Assembly: GCA_016212295.1 (NCBI GenBank)
Contig: JACRGO010000206.1
Span: 1 to 35,138, forward strand
Length of the DNA stretch: 35,138 bases
Direction: 5' to 3'
Source of the DNA: Nitrospinota bacterium
GTDB taxonomy: Bacteria > Nitrospinota > Nitrospinia > JACRGO01
Shown here: positions 16,111 through 24,817 of the stretch, one piece after another
Layout: each line of letters starts with the position of its first letter
How positions within the stretch are numbered: position 1 is the first letter of the stretch
Translations under genes and position numbers: made by a program
Notes under the pieces: model-generated
What the model was told of the DNA's origin: nothing
Databases searched by the model: none
Seen by the model: only the letters and a program-made list of their open reading frames with translations

Positions 16111-16145
16111 TTTTTTCAAAAGGCTGAAGTATTAAAAAATTTTAA
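16111..16145. repeat. Solo terminal repeat of the 4036-4329 element
   Basis: TTTTTTCAAAAGGCTGAAGT and following bases match the right end of the element at 4295-4329 with few changes. It lies just upstream of fadE and includes a GCCTTTT/AAAAGGC mini-hairpin. Confidence 0.6.
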
Positions 16146-16160
16146 TTTGAACGGAAAAAA

Positions 16161-18608
16161 ATGAAAATTCCTATATGTGTACTTTTAATTTTTCTTATCG
16201 GATTCCTGGCATATATTCGCGCCACGCTGGCGGCGTCCACCGGGGCAGTGGCAGCCGCGCTTCTGATTTTAACTAAGATTTCAGGCGCGCCCGCGGCCTG
16301 TCTGATTTTTTGCTGGACGGTTTTTCTCCTCGCGGCCATCTTCCTGAATACCCCTTTAATAAGGCGCCGCTTCCTCACGGACTATATGTTTTCCTTTTTC
16401 CGTAGCTCAATGCCTAGCATGTCCTCCACCGAGCGTGAGGCGTTGGAAGCGGGAACGGTCTGGTGGGACGGCGAGCTCTTCAGCGGAAGGCCCGACTGGA
16501 AAAAACTTCGTTCAGCGCCGAAGCCCGGACTCTCCAGGGAGGAAGAGGACTTTATCAACGGTCCGGTGGAGGAGCTTTGCGGCATGCTGGATGATTGGCG
16601 CATCACTGAGGAACTCCAGGACCTCCCCCTGGAGGTATGGGACTTCCTCAAGCAAAAGGGGTTCTTCGGGATGATCATCCCGAAAAAATACGGCGGGCTG
16701 GAGTTCTCCGCCCTGGCCCACTCCGGCGTGGTCATGAAAATAGCCAGCCGCAGCATCAGCGCGGCTGTCACTGCAATGGTCCCCAACTCCCTGGGGCCGG
16801 CGGAACTCATACTCCATTACGGGACCGATGAGCAAAAAAATTATTATTTGCCCCGTCTCGCCAAGGGAGTGGAGGTCCCGTGCTTCGCGCTAACCGGACC
16901 AGAAGCAGGGAGCGACGCCGCGTCCATGCCCGATACCGGAATAGTGTGCCGCAGCGGCTTCGAGGACCAGAAGGACATTCTGGGCATCCGCCTTAATTGG
17001 GAAAAACGCTACATAACCCTTGCGCCGTCCGCCACAGTGCTGGGACTGGCCTTCAAGCTTCTCGACCCATCTCATCTCCTCGAACAAAAGGAAGAAATAG
17101 GCATAACCCTGGCCCTGGTTCCCACCAATATATCCGGGATTTCCATCGGCACACGGCATTTCCCCCTCAACTCCGCCTTCCAGGTGGGACCCACGTGGGG
17201 CAAGGACGTATTCATTCCAATTGACCGCATAATAGGCGGACCTGCGCGGGCAGGACAGGGCTGGCGGATGCTGATGGAGTGCCTTGCCGTGGGCCGCTCG
17301 ATATCCCTCCCGGCCTTGAGCGTCGGCTCAGGAAAACTCGCCGGGCGCGTCATCGGCGCCTACGCGAGGGTCCGCAGGCAATTCAAAATGTCCATAGGCC
17401 GCTTCGAGGGAGTGGAGGATGCCCTTGCCAGGATTGGGGGCAACGTCTATCTCATGGACGCGGCCAGACTCCTCACAGCCTGCGCGGTGGACCGCAAGGA
17501 AAAACCCTCGGTCATCTCCGCGATGGTCAAATTCAACCTCACGGAACGCGCCCGGAAGATACTGAATGACGCGATGGATATACAGGGAGGCTCAGCCATC
17601 TGCATGGGTCCTCGCAATCTCCTGGCCCGCGTTTACCAGTCACTGCCGATAAGCATCACTGTGGAAGGGTCAAATACCCTTACGCGGAGCATGATCGTCT
17701 TCGGCCAGGGCGCCCTTCGCTGCCATCCCTATCTGCAAAGGGAACTGAAGACAATGGAGGACCCGGACAAGGAGCGCGGCAAAAGTGATTTCGACAAGGC
17801 CATCATTTCACATATCGGCCTGGTGGCCGGCAACGCCGTGAGGTCATTGTGGCTCGGCGTCACCGGTTCCCATTGCACGGTAGCGCCGGGCTCGTCATCC
17901 ACGCGGCCTTATTATAAACGGTTGGCCAGGATGAGCGCGGCCTTTGCCCTGGCCGCCGACCTCTCCCTTCTCGTATTGGGCGGGGCCTTGAAGAGGAAAG
18001 AGAAATTGTCGGGACGTCTGGCCGATATCTTCAGCAATCTTTATCTGATGTCAGCCGTGTTGAAGCGCTTCGAGGACCAGGGGTCTCCCGCCGAGGACCT
18101 TCCCTTCTTGCGCTGGGCCTGCGATGACTCCCTCCACGCCATCCAGGAAAGTTTTTACGGACTGTTCAAAAATTTCCCTAACCGCTACCTGGCGATGGTT
18201 TTGCGTTTATTGACGTTCCCGCTTGGCCGCTCTTTTTTTCCGCCAAGCGACAGGTTGGGACGCGAGGTGGCGGACCTGCTTCTTAGTCCGGGGACCGCAA
18301 GGGACCGCCTGACTTGCGGCATTTTCCTTCCGTCAAGCCTGGAAGAGCCTTTGGGCAGACTCGAGGACGCCCTAGCTAAAACCCTGGCCTCTGAGCCGGT
18401 GGAGAAAAAAATCCAGCAAGCCATAAAGGACGGGCTTTTGAAAGCGGAGAGCCTGGAAAAAGGGATTGACGCCGCCCTTCAGGCGGGCGTGATAAATGAA
18501 GAAGAGGCCGCGATAGTCCATGCCTCGGTTGCGGCGCGAAGGGAGGTCGTCCGCGTGGACGATTTTCCAAGGGACAAGTGGAAGAGGGATAAGATGCAAG
18601 TGAGCTAA
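16161..18608 (+). CDS. fadE: Acyl-CoA dehydrogenase, FadE type
   Basis: The 815-residue enzyme carries out the first step of fatty-acid beta-oxidation, FAD-dependent formation of trans-2-enoyl-CoA. Its length matches E. coli FadE (814). Residues 1-75 hold two hydrophobic segments typical of the membrane-associated FadE N-terminus. The dehydrogenase core (about 110-520) has KKYGGLEFSALAHS, CFALTGPEAGSDA, WEKRYITLAPSA, IGGPARAGQGWRMLMECLAVGR, MDIQGGSAICMGPRN and VEGSNTLTRSMIVFGQGALR. The C-terminal DUF1974-like extension (about 530-815) is present. A thiolase gene follows, so the pair forms part of a fatty-acid degradation set; the FadB/FadJ partner is not in this window. The final codons and stop (MQVS*) fall in a repeat. 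Confidence 0.93.
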   Translation: MKIPICVLLIFLIGFLAYIRATLAASTGAVAAALLILTKISGAPAACLIFCWTVFLLAAIFLNTPLIRRRFLTDYMFSFFRSSMPSMSSTEREALEAGTVWWDGELFSGRPDWKKLRSAPKPGLSREEEDFINGPVEELCGMLDDWRITEELQDLPLEVWDFLKQKGFFGMIIPKKYGGLEFSALAHSGVVMKIASRSISAAVTAMVPNSLGPAELILHYGTDEQKNYYLPRLAKGVEVPCFALTGPEAGSDAASMPDTGIVCRSGFEDQKDILGIRLNWEKRYITLAPSATVLGLAFKLLDPSHLLEQKEEIGITLALVPTNISGISIGTRHFPLNSAFQVGPTWGKDVFIPIDRIIGGPARAGQGWRMLMECLAVGRSISLPALSVGSGKLAGRVIGAYARVRRQFKMSIGRFEGVEDALARIGGNVYLMDAARLLTACAVDRKEKPSVISAMVKFNLTERARKILNDAMDIQGGSAICMGPRNLLARVYQSLPISITVEGSNTLTRSMIVFGQGALRCHPYLQRELKTMEDPDKERGKSDFDKAIISHIGLVAGNAVRSLWLGVTGSHCTVAPGSSSTRPYYKRLARMSAAFALAADLSLLVLGGALKRKEKLSGRLADIFSNLYLMSAVLKRFEDQGSPAEDLPFLRWACDDSLHAIQESFYGLFKNFPNRYLAMVLRLLTFPLGRSFFPPSDRLGREVADLLLSPGTARDRLTCGIFLPSSLEEPLGRLEDALAKTLASEPVEKKIQQAIKDGLLKAESLEKGIDAALQAGVINEEEAAIVHASVAARREVVRVDDFPRDKWKRDKMQVS

Positions 18609-18793
18609 AGTTAGAAGTGAGCTAAAGTGACTAAAGTTGGAATTTTATAATGGTTCACAGTTCCCGGTTTACAGTTAACGGTTGGTGAAAGCAAAAAGCA
18701 TGATTTATGATTCATTAACCGTAAACTTCGTGAACTGCTAACCGTGAACGGTAACTTTAGTTCACTTTAGTCACTTCTAACTTTAGTCACTAT
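18600..18793. repeat. AGTGACTAAAGTTAGA word-built inverted repeat
   Basis: Left arm words GTGAGCTAAAGTTAGAAGTG and GTGACTAAAGT pair with right arm CACTTTAGTCACTTCTAAC. A second layer, GGTTCACAGTT...TTAACGGTT, pairs with AACCGT...GTGAACGGT. The element fills the fadE-thiolase gap and supplies the fadE stop codon. The same word ends the gene at 34995. Confidence 0.75.
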
Positions 18794-18802
18794 AAGTTAA
18801 AA

Positions 18803-20104
18803 ATGGAAACCACCAAACGAAACGTCTATATAGTTGACGGCGGCCGCACGCCGTTTCTGAAGGCCGCGGGCAGGCCTGGACCGTTTGCCGCGTCCGATCT
18901 TGCCTTCCTCGCGGGCAGGGCCTTGCTCGCCCGCCTGCCCTTTCTCCCGACGGAACTGGATGAGGTTATCCTGGGGTGCATGATCCCGGGGCCTGACGAG
19001 GCCAACATCGCCCGCATCGTGGCGTTGCGTCTTGGCTGCGGGAAAAAGGTCCCGGCCTGGACCGTGCAAAGAAACTGCGCCTCCGGGATGCAGGCCCTGG
19101 ACTGCGCCTGGTGGAATATCGCGGCCGGCCGTTCGGAACTGGTCCTTGCCGGAGGGACCGAGGCCATGAGCCACGCGCCCCTGCTGCTGGGTCCTGCAAT
19201 GGTGAATTGGCTCGCGGATTGGGCCGCGGCCATGGATTGGAAGGCCCGCGTGAAAATTTTGCTCAGCCTCCGCCCCGGCCATCTTAAACCTGTGATAGCC
19301 CTCCTGCGCGGCCTGACTGATCCAACTGTCGGCCTCTCCATGGGCCAGACCGCTGAAATTCTGGCCCATCGCTTTCAAATCAGCAGGGAGGCCATGGATT
19401 CCTATTCACTGGAAAGCCATCGCAGGCTGGCGGAGGCCCAGGACAAGGGACGTCTTGCGGAAATCGAGACCATTTACGACGGCAAGGGAAATTTTTTTGA
19501 TCGGGACGAAGGGCTGCGCCGGGAAACGGACATGGGAAAACTGGCCAGGCTGAAGCCGGTGTTCGATCGCGGCGTCGGCAAGGTCACCGCCGGAAACAGC
19601 GCGCAGGTCACGGACGGCGCCGCCATGCTGGTCCTGGCGAGCGAGGACGCCGTGAGAAAATACGGCCTGCCGGCCCTGGGGAGGATCGTTGATTGCCGCT
19701 GGGCCGGGGTCGATCCCTCCCAAATGGGATTGGGACCTGTCCACGCCGCCGCTTCCATCCTGCGGAAAAACGGGACCAGGATGGAGGACATTGATTTTTG
19801 GGAGATCAACGAGGCATTCGCGGCCCAGATATTGGCCTGCCTTGAGGCATGGAAGGACGAGGCATACTGCCGCGAGGAGTTGGGGCTGGATAGGGCCTTG
19901 GGCGGGATCGACCCGGCGCGGCTGAACGTTGACGGCGGCGGGATCAGCTTAGGGCATCCAGTTGGGGCAAGCGGGGCGCGCATCGTCCTTCACCTTCTGC
20001 ATGTCCTTAAACGCGAAAACGCCGCGAGAGGCGTCGCCACTCTCTGCATCGGAGGAGGACAGGGAGGGGCCATGTTGGTGGAGAGGGAAAAATCCGCAGC
20101 CTGA
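18803..20104 (+). CDS. fadI: Acetyl-CoA C-acyltransferase (thiolase, FadI/FadA-like)
   Basis: The 433-residue thiolase cleaves 3-ketoacyl-CoA to acetyl-CoA in the last step of beta-oxidation. The nucleophile is Cys92 in VQRNCASGMQA. The other catalytic blocks are NEAFA, GGGISLGHPVGASGAR and the C-terminal CIGGGQGGAML. The length and the long loop after the first motif (MVNWLADWAAAMDW) resemble FadI-type trifunctional-complex beta subunits more than biosynthetic acetoacetyl-CoA thiolases; symbol assignment is moderately sure. It lies 195 nt after fadE, across an inverted repeat, so co-transcription depends on read-through. It converges with the HD-GYP gene on the other strand, with a gap of only 26 nt and no clear terminator. 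Confidence 0.88.
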   Translation: METTKRNVYIVDGGRTPFLKAAGRPGPFAASDLAFLAGRALLARLPFLPTELDEVILGCMIPGPDEANIARIVALRLGCGKKVPAWTVQRNCASGMQALDCAWWNIAAGRSELVLAGGTEAMSHAPLLLGPAMVNWLADWAAAMDWKARVKILLSLRPGHLKPVIALLRGLTDPTVGLSMGQTAEILAHRFQISREAMDSYSLESHRRLAEAQDKGRLAEIETIYDGKGNFFDRDEGLRRETDMGKLARLKPVFDRGVGKVTAGNSAQVTDGAAMLVLASEDAVRKYGLPALGRIVDCRWAGVDPSQMGLGPVHAAASILRKNGTRMEDIDFWEINEAFAAQILACLEAWKDEAYCREELGLDRALGGIDPARLNVDGGGISLGHPVGASGARIVLHLLHVLKRENAARGVATLCIGGGQGGAMLVEREKSAA

Positions 20105-20130
20105 AATTTAAAATATCTTTTGCCAGGCTC

Positions 20131-21240
20131 TTATTTTCGTCCTTCTCCCATTCCCACGATTTCCTTTACGTCTTTTTCAATCCTCATAAATATTTCCACC
20201 AGGCGGGGATCAAGCTGTTTGCCGGATTCCGCCTGGATCATGGAAATGGCCTCCTCGTGGGAGAAGGGGGGCTTATAGACCCTCTTGTTGGTCAAGGCGT
20301 CATAAACATCCGCTATGGCCATGATCCTGGCCTCCAGGGGTATTTCATCCCTCACCAATCCGGACGGATAACCGCCGCCGTTCCATTTCTCATGGTGGTG
20401 GAAGGCGATATTCCTTGCCGTTTCCAAAAAGGAGCTTCCCTTCAAGGACTTTTCGGCCTCCTCAATGGCCTTTCCTCCGCCGGCGGAATGGGCCTTCATC
20501 TCCTCGAATTCCTCGTTCGTAAGCTTCCCAGGCTTGTTCAGGATATGGTCCGGCACTCCCACCTTCCCTATATCGTGCAAAGGGGCGGACCTGTAAAGGT
20601 TTCCTATGAAATCAGAGGTCACCTGCTCCGAAAAACGCTCATCCAGGGACGCCGCGATGGCCAGGGCCATGCACAGGGCGCGGGTCCTCTCTATGTGAGC
20701 GCCGGTTTCCGGGTCGCGATACTCCGCCAGCTTGGCGAGTCCGATTAGAAGCGCCTCCTGGGTCTCTTCAATGGTCCTTGTCCTTTCCTTTACCTTCCGG
20801 TCCAGGTCCCTGTTCGCCTCCAATAATTTAAGCTCAAGACGCTTTTGTTCGGAAACCATGCGTTTGATCTTCACGTTAACGCTTACCCTCGCGATAAGTT
20901 CCTCCTGATTGAAGGGCTTATTCACGTAATCATTGGCGCCGGCTTCAAAAATCCTGGAGATGTTCTCCTGGCCCTTCAGCGTTGTCACGACAAGGATGGG
21001 GACGAAACGCGAGTCCATCTTTTTCTTGATTTCCCTGCACGCGGTAATGCCGTCCATGACCGGCATTTCAACGTCAAGGAGGACGATGTCCGGGTCTATG
21101 CCGGAAACGGACTCCAGCGCCTCCAGGCCGTTCACCTTGAGAAAAAGTTCGTATTGGCCGCCGGAAAAGATATGGCGGTACATGGATCTCACCGTCCGGC
21201 TGTCATCCGCTATAAGTATTTTAATGGGGTGTTGTTCCAT
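20131..21240 (-). CDS. HD-GYP domain response regulator (c-di-GMP phosphodiesterase)
   Basis: This 369-residue two-domain regulator has a receiver domain (residues 5-122) with Asp56 as phospho-acceptor (VLLDVEMP) and a Lys in NKPF. A coiled linker (about 125-165) leads to an HD-GYP domain (about 165-360). HD-GYP signatures are DPETGAHIERT, the metal-binding HDIGKVGVPD, KAHSAGG, HHHEKWNGGGYPSGL and ADVYDALT. Together they match proteins that hydrolyse cyclic di-GMP to GMP, controlled by a sensor kinase. The kinase is not in this window. It is translated after the flippase-like gene with a 20-nt overlap. Nearby motility genes fit a role in the switch between motile and sessile states. Confidence 0.9.
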   Translation of the reverse strand: MEQHPIKILIADDSRTVRSMYRHIFSGGQYELFLKVNGLEALESVSGIDPDIVLLDVEMPVMDGITACREIKKKMDSRFVPILVVTTLKGQENISRIFEAGANDYVNKPFNQEELIARVSVNVKIKRMVSEQKRLELKLLEANRDLDRKVKERTRTIEETQEALLIGLAKLAEYRDPETGAHIERTRALCMALAIAASLDERFSEQVTSDFIGNLYRSAPLHDIGKVGVPDHILNKPGKLTNEEFEEMKAHSAGGGKAIEEAEKSLKGSSFLETARNIAFHHHEKWNGGGYPSGLVRDEIPLEARIMAIADVYDALTNKRVYKPPFSHEEAISMIQAESGKQLDPRLVEIFMRIEKDVKEIVGMGEGRK

Positions 21241-22228
21241 AAGTAGATTTTTCTCCAGGCGCTGGACGGCAGGCGAAGACCAGGAGGCCGAAGGCCACCC
21301 ATGTCAACTCCCGCAGGCGGCGGACAAGCCCCAGGGCCAGTCCGGTGGCCGGGTCTATGGATAATAGATTAAATATAAAAATCTTGCCCCCTTCCTGTGT
21401 GCCTACCCCGCCGGGAATAAAGAAAAGGGCTGTGTTTATGATAAGGGAAAGGACCTCTATGATAAGGGCGACGGAAAGCGTCGCCTTCTCCACCCCCAGG
21501 AAAAGAAGAATCAAATAGATCTCCAGGAATCCCACCATCCACCCAATGGTGAAAAAGATAAGAGACAGGAAAAATTTGAATTTCCGGCTGGAGTAAAACT
21601 CCCTAAGCCCCAGGTCCAGGTCGTCAAAATGGACTATCTTTTCCTTGTGCCTGGCCGGGATGGCGAAGAGCCTTCTTTCCACGAATCTCATCATCGGCCC
21701 GAAAAGGCCCCTGTGTTGCGCAAGGAGCAGGAACACGCATAAAAGAAAAAATAATGTGATGGCGGACATGACGCCCCTTTTGAACTCCAAGGAGAAGTGC
21801 TCGTTGTTGATGGTCAATAACATCCCTGCCATGACAAAGAAGGCCAGGGAAATGGTCTTGATGGTCCTGGCCGCGATAACGGAGCCCAGGGCCTGGACGC
21901 CTCCTAAATCCTTACGCAGGGAAAGGGCCTTCAATGGCTCCCCCCCCATTTGTCCTCCGGGTATTATATAGTTGAATGCCTCCCCCAGCAGGTGAATTTG
22001 AAATAGGTTTTGAAACGGAGAAGATTTTCCGGAAAACGCGAACTTCCAGCCATAGACGAAGAGCGCCTGCTGCATGCCCGCCGGAAACAGGAGAATAAGC
22101 GGAAGGCGCCACCCCATTTTGTAAATTTGGTCCATCACATGCCCGGCCCCGATCTTTTTGACAAGATAGATCAATATGGCTAGCCCCAGGATGAAAAAAA
22201 ATAATTTAAGTTTCCTGGCGTGTTTCAT
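21221..22228 (-). CDS. Flippase-like integral membrane protein (LPG synthase TM / UPF0104)
   Basis: The 335-residue protein has about eight hydrophobic helices, starting with LFFFILGLAILIYLV. It carries the family pattern GEAFNYIIPGGQMGGEPLKA and the late IPGGVGTQEGG motif of the lysylphosphatidylglycerol synthase TM/UPF0104 family (PF03706). Members are thought to move or modify lipids or polyprenyl-linked intermediates in the inner membrane; the substrate here is unknown. The catalytic C-terminal domain of MprF is absent. The start is set at the ATG at 22228 rather than the TTG one codon earlier. Its 3' end overlaps the HD-GYP gene by 20 nt, so the two are co-translated. Confidence 0.82.
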   Translation of the reverse strand: MKHARKLKLFFFILGLAILIYLVKKIGAGHVMDQIYKMGWRLPLILLFPAGMQQALFVYGWKFAFSGKSSPFQNLFQIHLLGEAFNYIIPGGQMGGEPLKALSLRKDLGGVQALGSVIAARTIKTISLAFFVMAGMLLTINNEHFSLEFKRGVMSAITLFFLLCVFLLLAQHRGLFGPMMRFVERRLFAIPARHKEKIVHFDDLDLGLREFYSSRKFKFFLSLIFFTIGWMVGFLEIYLILLFLGVEKATLSVALIIEVLSLIINTALFFIPGGVGTQEGGKIFIFNLLSIDPATGLALGLVRRLRELTWVAFGLLVFACRPAPGEKSTYGTTPH

Positions 22229-22301
22229 CAATTGTACCGCATGGGAATTTTCATTTTTTGTTTATAAATCAAACAGTCGCATAATAGCGGCATCAGACAG
22301 T

Positions 22302-22384
22302 AGTCATTGGTCAATAGTCATTGGTCATTGGTCATTGGTCATTGATAAGCAGGAAGACGCCCTAATGGCCAGTGGCCAATGACT
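22302..22384. repeat. GTCATTGGTC word-built inverted repeat, copy 1
   Basis: Tandem TCATTGG words on the left pair with GGCCAATGAC words on the right. The loop contains AGCAGGAAGACGCC. A second copy with the same loop lies at 25378-25460. Confidence 0.8.
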
Positions 22385-22456
22385 AATAAGTCCGCCAGAA
22401 GGGCGGTAAGTTCTTTTCTCCGCGTCCTTCGCGAACTCAGCGGTTAAAAAACGAAT

Positions 22457-22909
22457 TCAGATATTTGTTTTCGTGGTTTGCAGAATCCGGCAAAGGCAGT
22501 CCATGAGGGTTTTCTTGAGAAAGGGCTTATCTATAAAACCAGCGGCCCCCAGGTCCAAGGCCCCCTTTACCTTTTCCCTGTCTCCGAACCCGGACATGAC
22601 AACTACCCGGGTCCGGAGTTTTTCCGCTTTTTCGATCTCCTTGATCTTTCGAAGCAAGGTCAATCCGTCCATCACCGGCATGAAAATGTCAGTTAAGACA
22701 ATTGTATAGGGGTCCCTTTTCCCGGCCATCTCCTTGAAAGACGCCAGGGCCTCCATCGGGTCCCCAAAAATGGAGAGCCTTTGTCCTGGGAAAAATCTGG
22801 AAAGGACGTTGGTTATGACCTCTTCATCGTCCACTACCATGATCCGTTCTTTTTTCAGGGCCTCCTCCAGCTCTTCCGGACCCCATTTCAAGCCTGTTGA
22901 TTTTTGCAT
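22457..22909 (-). CDS. CheY-like single-domain response regulator
   Basis: The 150-residue protein consists of a receiver domain (about 20-145) with a short N-terminal extension. The acidic pocket is VVDDEE (Asp27/Asp28), the phospho-acceptor is Asp74 in VLTDIFMPVMDG, and the conserved Lys is in DKPF. Thr/Ser in VVMSGFG completes the switch. There is no output domain, so it acts by protein contact, as CheY or a phosphorelay intermediate does. It stands alone between two repeat-filled gaps and has no adjacent kinase. Neighbouring flagellin and HD-GYP genes make a motility or c-di-GMP role plausible but unproven. Confidence 0.85.
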   Translation of the reverse strand: MQKSTGLKWGPEELEEALKKERIMVVDDEEVITNVLSRFFPGQRLSIFGDPMEALASFKEMAGKRDPYTIVLTDIFMPVMDGLTLLRKIKEIEKAEKLRTRVVVMSGFGDREKVKGALDLGAAGFIDKPFLKKTLMDCLCRILQTTKTNI

Positions 22910-22911
22910 AA

Positions 22912-23092
22912 AAGATCGTTGTCCGTTATCCGTGGCCGTTGTCCGTTATCCGTGGCCGTTGTCCGTGGCCGTTATCCGTGGCCGTTATCCGTGGCCGTTG
23001 TTCGTTATTTCCTTTTACGGACACGCCTCACGGACACGAATAACGATTTTTTACGGACACGAATCCCGGTTTTTTTACGGACACGATTAATA
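22912..23092. repeat. CCGTTATCCGTGG word-built inverted repeat
   Basis: Left arm: alternating CCGTTGTCCGTTATCCGTGG words in about ten units. Right arm: ACGGACACGAATAACGATTT-like words. The arms are complementary in register but not identical. It lies upstream of the CheY-like gene on the minus strand. It is not a CRISPR: units are 6-13 nt with no unique spacers. Confidence 0.75.
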
Positions 23093-23138
23093 TACCCCAA
23101 ATCCCTGGAAAGTAAAAGTTGACGTCTCTAAAAACAAA

Positions 23139-23291
23139 GTAACTACTCAGGTTGTTTAGACTGTAGTCTATTAGGACTGCGCAAAGAACGAATCAAGGAT
23201 CCCAACACCTTTTCTGAGCTTTGTGTGATCTCGCATGTTTCTTCCTCCCTATCCACCTAAATACCTACAGACTATCCACCTGAGTAGTTAC
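23139..23291. repeat. Small unit bounded by GTAACTACTCAGGT inverted repeats
   Basis: GTAACTACTCAGGT at 23139-23152 is the exact inverted complement of ACCTGAGTAGTTAC at 23278-23291. The 153-bp unit encloses a short minus-strand ORF with a strong ribosome-binding site (23171-23236). Confidence 0.65.
23171..23236 (-). pseudogene. Remnant of a four-helix-bundle (S23/IVP-type) protein gene
   Basis: A 21-codon ORF starts MRDHTKLR after GGGAGGA at proper spacing. MRDHTKLR is a common N-terminus of four-helix-bundle proteins of the 23S rRNA intervening-sequence family. After these eight residues the sequence (KGVGILDSFFAQS) no longer fits, so almost the whole gene seems deleted. The assignment rests on a short match and is tentative. 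Confidence 0.4.
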
Positions 23292-23327
23292 AAAACAAAA
23301 AAGCCCCGGGGAAAATTTCCCCGGGGC
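23291..23327 (-). terminator. Rho-independent terminator of the flagellin-flaG operon
   Basis: GCCCCGGGGAAA pairs with TTTCCCCGGGGC, and on the minus strand the stem is followed by TTTTTTGTTTTG. It stands just downstream of flaG, in the right orientation to end the flagellin-flaG transcript. Confidence 0.9.
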
Positions 23328-23345
23328 ATTAATTGCTGCGGATAT

Positions 23346-23711
23346 TCATCCGTTTTCATTAAAGATCAAACCTCTTAACTCATCAGCTCGAGAAGCCAGT
23401 TTCACCATTTCTTCGGACGGGATCTGGCGAATGACCTCCTTGGTTTCCTTATTAATGACCTGCACGATCACTTGCCCGGACTTGTCATCAACCTGAAACC
23501 GGAGTTGGCTGTTCATCACTTTCGCCATATCGTTGGACTTATCCACGGCTTTTTCCAGGGACATGGGGCTTTCCTTCCTGTTCCCTTGGTTTGCCTTTTT
23601 AGCCACTTCCACTCGGTCCGCGTCTTGTTTGAAAACAGCCCTGGCTTGACCAGCCTGTTGACTTAATTCCGGCTTGATCGCGTCCCTTAGGGCCACGCTT
23701 TGAGGAATCAT
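23346..23711 (-). CDS. flaG: FlaG family flagellar protein
   Basis: The protein has 121 residues from the ATG at 23711, which follows AGGAGGTAATAGC. The longer ORF-track start has no such site. The N-terminal half is disordered and charged. The C-terminal 70 residues match FlaG: QLRFQVDDKSGQVIVQVINK followed by VIRQIPSEEMVKL. FlaG proteins are linked to flagellar filament length or assembly and commonly follow flagellin genes, as here (77-nt gap). A strong terminator lies right after the gene, so it is the last gene of the unit. Confidence 0.88.
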   Translation of the reverse strand: MIPQSVALRDAIKPELSQQAGQARAVFKQDADRVEVAKKANQGNRKESPMSLEKAVDKSNDMAKVMNSQLRFQVDDKSGQVIVQVINKETKEVIRQIPSEEMVKLASRADELRGLIFNENG

Positions 23712-23788
23712 TGCTATTACCTCCTTTTTTTGATTTTGCCCGTGGAGAAGGGAAAACCCTTCCACGCCAGGCATAAATCAAGGATAAA

Positions 23789-24640
23789 TTAACCGAGTAG
23801 TTGTAAAACGGCCTGTGGCAGGATGTTTGCCTGGGCAAGCATCGCGGTGGCGGCCTGTGTCAGGATCTGGTTCTTGGTGAAGTTCGCCATTTCCGTTGCG
23901 AAGTCGACGTCCTCGATCTGGGACCGCGCTGCTGAATAGTTTTCCGACGTGATGCCAAGATGGTCGAAGGCGAACCGGAGCCTGTTCTGGACCGCGCCCA
24001 AATTACCTCTGTTGGCGACCACCTTATTTATGGCGGAGTCAAGGACCGCCAGGGAGGTGGTTGCCCCGGATGAGGTCGTAACCGACAAGTTGCTGAGGCC
24101 CAATCCGGCTGCATCCAGGTCCCCGATGTTCGCTTGGGAGTTCAGTGAAAGCTGGGAAGTGGAGGCTGCGGTCAAGCCGACTTGCAGCACAACAGAGGTG
24201 GCGGCGGAAGAGGCCAGGGCGCCGTTCAAGAGGAACTGCCCGTTGAACTCACCTATGTCCGAGAGACGCTGAATTTCACTTCTAAGCGATGAGAACTCGT
24301 TATTGATGGTTGTCCGTTCAACGCTTCCTACTGACGCGTTTGAGCTCTGCATGGCCAGGTCCTTCATACGGCTCAGGATGTCCATGTCGATCTTCAAGGC
24401 GCCGTCAGCCACCTGAATCATGTTCACGCCGTCGTTTATGTTCCTTTGGGCCTGCATGAAACCGTTGATATCGGTCTTTAAGGAACTGGCGATCGCCAAT
24501 CCGGCTGCGTCTTCCGCTGCTTCGGTTATTCTTAAACCGGATGAGAGTTTTTTAAGGGATTTTTCCAGGTTGGAATTGACTTTCGCCAGGTTCCTGCTGG
24601 CGAACATTGCGGTAATATTAGTATTTATCTGTAAACCCAT
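23789..24640 (-). CDS. fliC: Flagellin
   Basis: This 283-residue flagellin is the filament subunit, exported by the flagellar type III system. The conserved N-terminal D0/D1 region (MGLQINTNITAMFASRNLAK, then LSSGLRITEAAEDAAGLAI) and the C-terminal D1/D0 region (NRLRFAFDHLGITSENYSAA, DVDFATEMANFTKNQIL, ANILPQAVLQLLG) are complete. The variable middle is short (about 140-200), so the filament surface is minimal. The ribosome-binding site AAGGAGG stands 8 nt before the start. A FliA-type promoter lies about 180 nt upstream. flaG follows in the same unit. Confidence 0.95.
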   Translation of the reverse strand: MGLQINTNITAMFASRNLAKVNSNLEKSLKKLSSGLRITEAAEDAAGLAIASSLKTDINGFMQAQRNINDGVNMIQVADGALKIDMDILSRMKDLAMQSSNASVGSVERTTINNEFSSLRSEIQRLSDIGEFNGQFLLNGALASSAATSVVLQVGLTAASTSQLSLNSQANIGDLDAAGLGLSNLSVTTSSGATTSLAVLDSAINKVVANRGNLGAVQNRLRFAFDHLGITSENYSAARSQIEDVDFATEMANFTKNQILTQAATAMLAQANILPQAVLQLLG

Positions 24641-24733
24641 GATGTATCCTCCTTGAATTAAGACCCTTTAAAGAGTCTGTCGGGCTTCCTTGCCCATTGT
24701 TATGGAAAAATTTGGACCCTTTTGTTCATTTTC

Positions 24734-24774
24734 GCGGCTTGCGCCGCCCTTCCCTCTTCTTTCCTCACCTCCTT
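24734..24774 (-). promoter_or_regulatory. Flagellin leader: orphan Shine-Dalgarno and GNRA-loop hairpin
   Basis: In the long untranslated leader, AAGGAGGTGAGG (24763-24774, minus) matches the 16S anti-Shine-Dalgarno perfectly but has no start codon at usable spacing. Just downstream, GCGGC-GCAA-GCCGC (24734-24747) can fold into a 5-bp stem closed by a GNRA tetraloop. The arrangement could hold ribosomes or stabilise the message; function is inferred. Confidence 0.4.
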
Positions 24775-24817
24775 TTTTCAAAAATTTCAAAAGGACCTGT
24801 TTAATGATCTGTATTAA

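Noticed and set aside
22912-23092. CRISPR array
   Set aside because: Units are too short, there are no unique spacers, and the right side is the complement of the left.
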